5,425 bases of DNA from contig DPLR01000659.1 of the NCBI GenBank assembly GCA_003541895.1, positions 1-5,425 of the forward strand, given 5' to 3'. Source of the DNA: Cytophagales bacterium (GTDB lineage: Bacteria > Bacteroidota > Bacteroidia > Cytophagales > Cyclobacteriaceae). A program made the position numbers and the translations under genes. Shown here piece by piece: positions 1 to 4,667 of the stretch. Numbering within the stretch: the first letter of the stretch is position 1; the number at the start of each line of letters is the position of its first letter. The notes beneath the pieces were generated by a model. It was not told the DNA's origin. It did not search any database and worked only from the letters and a program-made list of their open reading frames with translations.

Positions 1-57
1 ATAACCATGTCGCAATTGCGCGAAAGTCTATCTTCTAAGCAGACCGCAAAAGCTTAA
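1..57 (+). other. possible C-terminal end of a rightward gene (ambiguous frame)
   Basis: Only the left edge is visible, so this is tentative. Two rightward frames could be the tail of a gene entering from the left. One reads ITMSQLRESLSSKQTAKA and stops at TAA 55-57, sharing the bases TTAA with the stop of the leftward hydrolase gene. The other reads NHVAIARKSIF and stops at TAA 36-38; its VAIAR core faintly resembles the end of LytTR-type DNA-binding domains, but eleven residues cannot establish this. The third rightward frame stops at once. No terminator hairpin is visible here. Either tail would make the junction convergent and very tight. Confidence 0.25.
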
Positions 58-713
58 TGTTTTAATAAGTGAGGCCTCAAAGCCTTCTCCCACATTTTGT
101 ATCCTTTTTCATTCATGTGAAGTTGGTCAGACACAAACAACTCGGGCCTTGATTTTCCATCCTTCAACATCATAGAATAAACATCGAGGTATGTTACGTT
201 TGGTTGAGTTGAATAAAACTCTTTGATCTTTTGGATGGCGGCTTTCGCCTTGTCCATGTACTGGTCGCGCGAAGGACTTGGTTTAAACGAAATATAAATG
301 ATGGGCGTGGTAGGGAGTTTAGCTCGTATCATTCGATGCAATCGCTTGGTGCGATTGACAATTGAGTCGACTGTTGATTCTTGAACGGGCAAATCATTTT
401 CGCCAACAAACAAAACGATCTGTCGAGGTTGGTATGCAAAGACAAGATCATTCAAATAAAAAATGATGTCGTTGATAACCGCCCCGCCAATTCCTCTATT
501 CAGTACATTGTATTGGCCAAAAACCATTGGCAGTCTTTCCCATTTGCGAATGGATGAACTACCGACAAACAAAATAGGGTTGGGGTGTAAATCATAAATC
601 AAATCATATTTCTTGATTGCTTGCACATCGTCCCAATAGCTGGGCTTCGTCTGAGCGATCAACGAAAAGCCCGGAAGCATAACAAGAACAAAAAATATTT
701 TTTTCATAGGCAT
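54..713 (-). CDS. secreted SGNH/GDSL-type hydrolase (esterase/lipase family)
   Basis: The 219-residue product has the SGNH hydrolase blocks in order. Block I is G51-S-S-S, in which S53 is the expected nucleophile and the usual Asp of GDS is Ser. Block II is the N72-R-G-I-G-G turn. Block III is G104-E-N-D107, with N106 completing the oxyanion hole. Block V is D196-Q-L-H199, the catalytic Asp/His pair. Residues 3-20 form a signal peptide (MKK then a hydrophobic run to LIA) with probable cleavage before Q21, so the enzyme should act in the periplasm or outside the cell. The family hydrolyses esters, often acetyl groups on sugars or lipids; the substrate here cannot be told. ATG at 711-713 is used, but ATG at 705-707 (MKKIFF) gives a more typical signal peptide and is equally possible. 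No Shine-Dalgarno sequence is seen. The gene lies 76 bp downstream of a small secreted protein on the same strand but appears to have its own promoter. Confidence 0.9.
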   Translation of the reverse strand: MPMKKIFFVLVMLPGFSLIAQTKPSYWDDVQAIKKYDLIYDLHPNPILFVGSSSIRKWERLPMVFGQYNVLNRGIGGAVINDIIFYLNDLVFAYQPRQIVLFVGENDLPVQESTVDSIVNRTKRLHRMIRAKLPTTPIIYISFKPSPSRDQYMDKAKAAIQKIKEFYSTQPNVTYLDVYSMMLKDGKSRPELFVSDQLHMNEKGYKMWEKALRPHLLKH

Positions 714-723
714 TTTGTGTTTG

Positions 724-752
724 CAAACTTACTCACAAAAACATCGATGAAA
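724..752 (-). promoter_or_regulatory. putative Bacteroidota sigma-A promoter of the SGNH hydrolase gene
   Basis: On the minus strand TAAGTTTG (724-731) is a full match to the Bacteroidota -7 box TAnnTTTG. TTTC (749-752), one base off the -33 TTTG, lies 17 bp upstream, within the accepted spacing range. Transcription would begin near 720, leaving a leader of only about 7 bases before ATG 711-713, or about 13 before ATG 705-707. Box matches are seen directly; promoter activity is inferred. Confidence 0.45.
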
Positions 753-789
753 TGATTCTATTCTACCAATGGTATCTTCTGATCAGCGT

Positions 790-1203
790 TTAATGATTCT
801 TTGCATGCTTCATGTGCGGGTTGCGAAAGCTTGGAACGGATAAAATATAATACTGAATTCCAAAGCCGATGTTCACATCAAAGCCATTGATGGGTGAATA
901 ATAAGCGCCAAGTGTCGGGCCGATTCCCCAGCTATTCGGATTGAGCATTTTTCTCTTTCGTTGACTAACGGATTTAATGGGTGAAGCATTTGTGTTTTCG
1001 CGAACCGTATCAGTATAAATGAAATGCCGAAGCTTCACCGTGTCATGTTTATAGATAATGGTGTCTCTGTAAATAATACGCTTTACAATGGAGTCTTTAT
1101 AGATAACACGTGTTTGCGCTTTGGCTTGAATGGAAATTACGAAGAAAAGAACCGTGATAATTTTACGAGCGATCAAGCTGTTGATGTTCATCCTATCAAT
1201 CAT
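790..1203 (-). CDS. small secreted protein with Asp-Thr repeats, function unknown
   Basis: I do not recognise a characterised family. The 137-residue product (132 if ATG at M5 is the start) has a clear signal peptide: basic residues near R13-K14, a hydrophobic run I15-I25, then A27-K-A29 before Q30, a classic type I cleavage site. Residues 35-67 carry four Y-x-D-S/T-I/V-like units (YKDSIV, YRDTII, YKHDTV, YTDTV), likely extended beta strands or a periplasmic spacer. A basic stretch (R82-K85) precedes a C-terminal part rich in Gly and aromatics (W92-G-I-G-P, G113-F-G-I-Q-Y-Y) that could form a short membrane-associated beta hairpin region, as in small Bacteroidota and phage envelope proteins with similar endings. 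It ends abruptly in a basic, His-rich tail (HMKHAKNH). It is divergent from the ammonium transporter and may be co-transcribed with the hydrolase 76 bp downstream. Coding status is supported by the secretion signal and domain order; function is unknown. Confidence 0.72.
   Translation of the reverse strand: MIDRMNINSLIARKIITVLFFVISIQAKAQTRVIYKDSIVKRIIYRDTIIYKHDTVKLRHFIYTDTVRENTNASPIKSVSQRKRKMLNPNSWGIGPTLGAYYSPINGFDVNIGFGIQYYILSVPSFRNPHMKHAKNH
1003..1101 (-). repeat. coding Asp-Thr-Val/Ile repeat tract
   Basis: Residues 35-67 of the small secreted protein hold four imperfect units of the form aromatic-x-Asp-Ser/Thr-Ile/Val, beginning at Y35, Y45, Y51 and Y63. The spacing is 6 to 12 residues, so this is a degenerate motif repeat and not an exact tandem repeat. 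At DNA level, related pieces such as ttatagata recur on the plus strand inside the tract. Confidence 0.55.
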
Positions 1204-1241
1204 TAGGTTTAAAAATAAAGTTCCTCAAACGAATTCTGAAT

Positions 1242-1249
1242 TATTTTTG
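1242..1249 (+). promoter_or_regulatory. putative -7 box of the ammonium transporter gene
   Basis: TATTTTTG is a full match to the Bacteroidota -7 consensus TAnnTTTG and lies in the 104-bp divergent region before the transporter. A transcript starting near 1253 would have a leader of about 55 bases. I could not find a good TTTG/TTG -33 element at the usual distance, so this rests on one box in an AT-rich region. No NtrC/sigma-54 type GG-N10-GC element was apparent. Confidence 0.33.
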
Positions 1250-1307
1250 GCAAATGTGGCTTAAAATTCACCCCATTATGTACAAATTGCATTAAAATTA
1301 TTAAATA

Positions 1308-2663
1308 ATGAGTAAGCCTAAACCACGCTGGATAATCATCTTCGCAGTGATCTGTCTGCTGCAACTCTTGGTACTCTTCAAATCTGAAGGACCTTTGCTG
1401 CAATCAACATTACCGATAGATAAGGCGGATACCACGTGGATGCTCGTTGCTTCAGCTTTTGTGCTATTCATGACTCCAGGACTTTCTTTCTTCTACGGTG
1501 GAATGGTCGGGTTCAAAAATGTGATCTCAACCATGTTACAAAGCTTTATCGCACTTGGTGTGATCAGTCTATTGTGGTATTTGGTGGGATTCAGTTTAGC
1601 TTTTGGCGATAGCATCGGTGGATTTATTGGAAACCCTACCACTTATTTTGCATTTCATAATGTAGGGCTTGAACCAAACGCGATTTTATCGCCCACGTTT
1701 CCATTTTTACTCTTTGCCCTTTTTCAATTGAAGTTTGCCATCATCACGCCTGCATTGATCACCGGTAGTTTTGCTGAGCGAGTAAAATTTACTTCGTATT
1801 TAATTTTCATGTGCCTCTTTTCACTTTTGATTTATTGTCCGCTGGCACATTGGACATGGCACCCAGCTGGTTTTCTTCACAAGTTGGGTGTTCTTGATTT
1901 TGCCGGAGGTACCGTTGTGCATATGTCGGCAGGATTTGCAGCTTTGGCAGGTGCTTATATTTTAGGAAAGCGCGAGGTGAAAGAACATCATCCGGCCAAT
2001 ATTCCATTCATCATTTTAGGTACTGGCATGTTGTGGTTTGGCTGGTTTGGTTTTAATGCTGGTTCAGCGCTTGCGGCCAATAGTCAAGCGGTTCAGGCAT
2101 TTGGCACTACCAACATGGCGACTGCTTCAGCCATGATTACGTGGGTGATGTTTGATGCGTTAGTAGGAAGAAAAATTTCAGCGATGGGTGCGTGTATCGG
2201 AGCGGTAGTTGGTCTAGTGGCGATCACTCCTGCCGCGGGCTTCGTGAATCTAGGTCAAAGTATTTTTATTGGATTTGTTGCAGCGATAGTGAGCAATCTA
2301 GCGGTTTACTACAGACAAAAAACTTCACTCGATGATACGCTCGATGTTTTCCCTTGCCACGGGTTGGGCGGTATAGTTGGTATGATTCTCACAGGAGTTT
2401 TTGCAAAAGATGTGGGTTTGATCTACGGACAAACAACCACATTCTTGTATCACTTGATGGCCTTGGTGATTGTAGGCATCTTCACGTTTGGCGGTTCGTA
2501 TATCTTGTTTAAGGTTACGAGCTTGATGACACGACTCCGTGTTTCTCCGGATGATGAAAGACTAGGTTTGGATTTAAGTCAGCATGGCGAAACGCTAAAA
2601 ACCTCACGTCCGTTGCCCGTAGCTAGTCTTGAAAAAGCTCAAGCTGAGTTGGTAGAAGCGTAA
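1308..2663 (+). CDS. amtB: ammonium transporter (Amt/AmtB family)
   Basis: The 451-residue membrane protein imports ammonium through the inner membrane, normally as a trimer gated by a PII protein. An N-terminal hydrophobic segment (W8-F24) after a basic start may be a cleaved signal peptide, as in E. coli AmtB; about eleven further helices start near T43. By alignment from memory to E. coli AmtB, the pore residues are present: phenylalanine gate F143 and F249, S253 of the GFNAGS motif, D197 and first pore His H205 in DFAGGTVVH, and second pore His H351 in CHGLGG. W182/W184 supply the external aromatic site. The cytosolic tail carries the conserved GLDLSQHGE block (420-428), then about 23 residues beyond the usual end. 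ATG 1308-1310 is preceded by AT-rich sequence without a Shine-Dalgarno. No PII (glnK/glnB) gene is adjacent. The last 41 bases overlap the convergent rnhB gene. Confidence 0.97.
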   Translation: MSKPKPRWIIIFAVICLLQLLVLFKSEGPLLQSTLPIDKADTTWMLVASAFVLFMTPGLSFFYGGMVGFKNVISTMLQSFIALGVISLLWYLVGFSLAFGDSIGGFIGNPTTYFAFHNVGLEPNAILSPTFPFLLFALFQLKFAIITPALITGSFAERVKFTSYLIFMCLFSLLIYCPLAHWTWHPAGFLHKLGVLDFAGGTVVHMSAGFAALAGAYILGKREVKEHHPANIPFIILGTGMLWFGWFGFNAGSALAANSQAVQAFGTTNMATASAMITWVMFDALVGRKISAMGACIGAVVGLVAITPAAGFVNLGQSIFIGFVAAIVSNLAVYYRQKTSLDDTLDVFPCHGLGGIVGMILTGVFAKDVGLIYGQTTTFLYHLMALVIVGIFTFGGSYILFKVTSLMTRLRVSPDDERLGLDLSQHGETLKTSRPLPVASLEKAQAELVEA

Positions 2664-3225
2664 ACGATCTGCGGTGATAGGGAGTAATTCCCAATGACCT
2701 TATTCCATTACGATGTTCATCGGTTGGGTAGCCCACATTGGTCTGCCATCCGTAGCCCGGATATTCATTCGATAATTTTCCCATCAGATCATCGCGATAG
2801 GTTTTTGCGAGAACAGAAGCTGCCGCAATACTCAAGTAAGTTGCATCGCCTTTCACGATGCATTCAAATTTTATTTCCCGATAAGGCTTGAAACGATTTC
2901 CGTCAATTAATAAAAATTCGGGCTGAACTTTTAGTTGATCCAATGCCCGATGCATCGCCAAAAAAGAGGCATTCAGAATATTGATTTCATCTATTTCCGT
3001 ATGACTCACTTCGGCCACAGCCCACGCAAGCGCGTCTCTTTTAATTTCTTCTTGCAAAAGATTACGATCTTCTTTTGAGAGCTGTTTTGAGTCGTTCAAT
3101 AATTTATGCTTGTATTTTTTCGGAAGGATTACCGCAGCCGCAACTACTGGCCCTGCCAAACATCCACGGCCAACTTCATCGCAGCCGGCTTCAACGAGAT
3201 CAGGAGTGAAGGAAGATTTGAGCAC
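2623..3225 (-). CDS. rnhB: ribonuclease HII
   Basis: This enzyme cleaves RNA in RNA-DNA hybrids and nicks DNA at single embedded ribonucleotides, starting ribonucleotide excision repair in the cytoplasm. Using the GTG start at 3223-3225 the product is 200 residues, the usual length. The conserved blocks are present: DEVGRGCLAGPV (D16, E17), NDSKQLS, IDGN (D108), KGD followed by SIAAASVLAK (D127), and YPGYGW then GYPT-EH. D16, E17, D108 and D127 make up the DEDD metal site. The open frame extends to 3279 without any ATG; the only upstream options are TTG at 3229-3231 and 3268-3270. The longer versions would add a hydrophobic tail out of place on a cytosolic nuclease and would start within or upstream of the likely promoter, so GTG is preferred. 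The 3' end overlaps the ammonium transporter by 41 bp, tail to tail, and the gene diverges from the Nudix gene. Confidence 0.95.
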   Translation of the reverse strand: MLKSSFTPDLVEAGCDEVGRGCLAGPVVAAAVILPKKYKHKLLNDSKQLSKEDRNLLQEEIKRDALAWAVAEVSHTEIDEINILNASFLAMHRALDQLKVQPEFLLIDGNRFKPYREIKFECIVKGDATYLSIAAASVLAKTYRDDLMGKLSNEYPGYGWQTNVGYPTDEHRNGIRSLGITPYHRRSFTLLPTQLELFQD

Positions 3226-3228
3226 AAG

Positions 3229-3257
3229 CAAACTTACAATCGAAAAAAATATTTCAA
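3229..3257 (-). promoter_or_regulatory. putative sigma-A promoter of rnhB
   Basis: On the minus strand TTG (3255-3257) and TAAGTTTG (3229-3236) are separated by 18 bp, matching the Bacteroidota TTG-N17-23-TAnnTTTG pattern. The -7 box ends three bases before the GTG start codon. With the box at about -11 to -4, transcription would begin at or near the GTG, giving a leaderless or nearly leaderless mRNA. The same ten bases gcaaacttac (plus strand) occur at the hydrolase promoter (723-732). Motif match is direct; activity is inferred. Confidence 0.5.
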
Positions 3258-3281
3258 TAGCTTTAAACAAAATTTCAATTT

Positions 3282-3836
3282 ATGTCATCAGAGCATAAGA
3301 ACCCCTGGACTACATTATCTCGGGAAGACATTTATGAAAACCCGTGGATTAAGTTAGAAGAACATCAGGTTATTAATCCAGCGGGTGGCCGCGGTATTTA
3401 TGGGAAAGTGCATTTCAAAAATACCGCGATTGGAATTATTCCGTTGGATGAAAACCGAAACACGTGGCTTGTAGGTCAGCATCGATATACATTGAATGAA
3501 TGGAGTTGGGAAATTCCGGAAGGCGGTGGACCCGAAGGAACCAGCGTTTTAGAGTCAGCAAAGAGAGAGCTGTTGGAAGAGACCGGCTTGAAAGCAAAAC
3601 ATTGGAAGGAAATTTTGAAAGCCCATTTATCCAATTCCGTTTCGGATGAAGTCGGTTTTGTTTTTCTGGCAGAAGGATTGACAGAAGAAAATCATCAACG
3701 TGAAGCAACAGAAGCTGACATGAAAGTTTGGAAGCTTCCATTTGCCGAAGCGTTAGAAATGGTCTTGAGTGGTAAAATCACAGATGGCTTGAGTGTGATG
3801 GGAATTCTCAAAGCAGCTCGAATTTTAGGTATTTGA
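3282..3836 (+). CDS. Nudix hydrolase (ADP-ribose pyrophosphatase-like)
   Basis: The 184-residue cytosolic enzyme should hydrolyse a nucleoside diphosphate linked to another group. Residues 40-75 give the beta strands before the active site (GIIPLDE, TWLVGQHRY), followed by W76-E-I-P-E-G. The Nudix box runs from G81 to L103 and retains R95-E96-L-L-E99-E100-T-G102-L, with E99 and E100 as metal ligands. The first Glu of the consensus (GX5E) is replaced by T87. The overall layout with QxR and ExPEG is NudF/ADP-ribose pyrophosphatase-like, but no Pro occurs in the 15 to 16 residues after the box, a marker of ADP-ribose enzymes; SNSVSDE (117-123) stands there instead, so the substrate is open. ATG 3282-3284 follows AT-rich sequence without a Shine-Dalgarno. 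It diverges from rnhB, and TAGCTTTA (3258-3265), one base off a -7 box, could drive it from a very short leader. Confidence 0.93.
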   Translation: MSSEHKNPWTTLSREDIYENPWIKLEEHQVINPAGGRGIYGKVHFKNTAIGIIPLDENRNTWLVGQHRYTLNEWSWEIPEGGGPEGTSVLESAKRELLEETGLKAKHWKEILKAHLSNSVSDEVGFVFLAEGLTEENHQREATEADMKVWKLPFAEALEMVLSGKITDGLSVMGILKAARILGI

Positions 3837-3937
3837 ATGGAATTGTAACAATTGACTTCATTTTTCGTCAAAAATTATTGAAACCACGTAACAAAAACCG
3901 AAGTAATCAGTTAATAATAACTTGACTAAATTGCCAC
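3837..3937 (+). other. AT-rich intergenic region with small palindromes
   Basis: This 101-bp gap separates the Nudix stop from the ABC ATPase start. It holds a 6-1-6 inverted repeat (3841-3853), a weak TTGAC/GTCAA inverted repeat (3852-3856 with 3867-3871), one copy of a 17-bp direct repeat (3869-3885) and an AGTTA-N4-TAACT inverted repeat (3909-3922). None has a GC-rich stem followed by a T run, so I do not call a terminator. I found no convincing TTG/TAnnTTTG promoter for the ATPase, which might therefore depend on Nudix transcription or on a different sigma factor. Confidence 0.5.
3841..3853. repeat. 13-bp near-perfect palindrome, operator-like
   Basis: AATTGT-A-ACAATT is an inverted repeat with six-base arms and a single central base, starting five bases after the Nudix stop codon. 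Its size suits a dimeric regulator site upstream of the ABC ATPase, but short AT-rich palindromes arise by chance and no cognate regulator gene is in view. Confidence 0.3.
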
Positions 3938-3958
3938 ATGACAAAAATTATTGAAACC
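3869..3958 (+). repeat. 17-bp direct repeat, two copies flanking the ABC ATPase start
   Basis: The sequence caaaaattattgaaacc occurs at 3869-3885 and again at 3942-3958, with acg following one copy and cacg the other. The second copy encodes residues 2-7 of the ATPase, directly after its ATG. The copies are 73 bp apart, so they are not in the same reading frame. The upstream copy, read as tca aaa att att gaa acc acg taa, gives S-K-I-I-E-T-T-stop, close to the protein start T-K-I-I-E-T-H. This looks like a decayed duplicate of the gene start, or a repeated regulatory element. Confidence 0.6.
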
Positions 3959-4663
3959 CACGACATCAAGAAGATTTATAAGATGGGGACTAATATTGTT
4001 AATGCTTTGCAAGGCATTTCCATTTCCATCAACAAAGGCGAGTATGTTGCATTTATGGGCCCATCAGGTTCTGGGAAATCAACATTAATGAATATCGTGG
4101 GTTGCCTTGATTCACCAAGCAGCGGCACGTACATGCTCAATAACCAAATGGTAAGTGAGATGACCGAAAATGAATTGGCAATGATCCGCAACAAAGAAAT
4201 CGGTTTTGTGTTTCAGACATTCAACTTGTTGCCTCGGGCTACGGCTCTTGAAAATGTTGCCTTGCCATTAATCTATGCTGGCTATAACAAAGAAGAGCGC
4301 GAAGAGATGGCTATGGCAGCTTTACAAAATGTAGATTTAGCTAATCGCCATCACCACAGGCCCAATGAGCTCTCAGGTGGTCAACGTCAGCGCGTAGCTA
4401 TAGCAAGAGCACTTGTAAATAATCCTTCAATAATTTTGGCTGATGAACCTACGGGTAACCTCGATTAAAAAACCTCGTACGACATCATGAATTTGTTTCA
4501 GGACTTACACGACAAAGGCAACACCATTATTATGGTGACTCATGAAGACGACATTGCTCATTATGCACATCGTATTATTCGGTTGAAAGATGGTTTGATA
4601 GAATGGGATCAGGTGAATGATAAAATTCACCGCAGAGAGGCTGCGTCCGTTAGTGCTGAATAA
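3938..4663 (+). pseudogene. MacB/LolD-type ABC transporter ATP-binding protein, interrupted by an in-frame stop
   Basis: Without the internal stop this would be a 241-residue nucleotide-binding subunit of the family that powers MacB/LolCDE/FtsX-type permeases, which move lipoproteins, peptides or drugs across the envelope. Walker A is G41-PSGSGKST, the Q-loop is at Q93 (VFQTFNLLP, typical of this family), the signature is L145-SGGQ, and Walker B is I165-I-L-A-D-E170. Codon 177 (4466-4468) is TAA, directly after the D-loop G173-N-L-D176, where relatives usually have Ser or Thr before K-T. The same frame continues cleanly to TAA 4661-4663, including the H-loop H202 in VTHE and an RIIRLKDG end. 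The 176-residue product lacks the H-loop and should not be a working ATPase. One C-to-A change (TCA to TAA) would explain it. Reinitiation at ATG 4487-4489 would yield only the last 58 residues. No permease is adjacent. Sequencing or assembly error is a live alternative. Confidence 0.9.
4466..4468 (+). other. premature TAA stop codon in the ABC ATPase
   Basis: The codon lies between GAT (Asp of the D-loop) and AAA-ACC (Lys-Thr), in the same frame as both halves, so it is a substitution and not an indel. TAA also ends the amtB, hydrolase and small secreted protein genes in this window, which argues against recoding of TAA as a sense codon. Confidence 0.93.
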
Positions 4664-4667
4664 TTTT

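Noticed and set aside
54..1203. SGNH hydrolase and small secreted protein as a firm operon
   Set aside because: They share a strand, but the 76-bp gap holds a good promoter match for the hydrolase, so co-transcription is possible and not established.
1024..1206. Rightward open frame of 60 codons opposite the small secreted protein
   Set aside because: It lies wholly antisense to a gene with a clear signal peptide, has no recognisable domain, and reads as a shadow frame.
3226..3270. Longer rnhB start at TTG 3268-3270 with a hydrophobic N-terminal extension
   Set aside because: It would place a membrane-like segment on a cytosolic nuclease, exceed the usual family length, and start upstream of the best promoter match.
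3106..3357. Rightward open frame across the rnhB start and Nudix start
   Set aside because: It overlaps two conserved genes in other frames, and its sequence has no domain features.
3436..3741. Leftward open frame of 101 codons inside the Nudix gene
   Set aside because: It is fully antisense to the conserved Nudix fold, with no motif of its own.
3852..3871. TTGAC/GTCAA hairpin after the Nudix gene as an intrinsic terminator
   Set aside because: The stem is only five bases, the T run is in the loop and not after the stem, and the following bases are A-rich on the coding strand.
4466..4468. Recoding of TAA as a sense codon, or a selenocysteine/pyrrolysine site
   Set aside because: TAA ends amtB, the hydrolase and the small secreted protein in this window, and TAG and TGA also end genes here. 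Selenocysteine uses TGA and pyrrolysine TAG.
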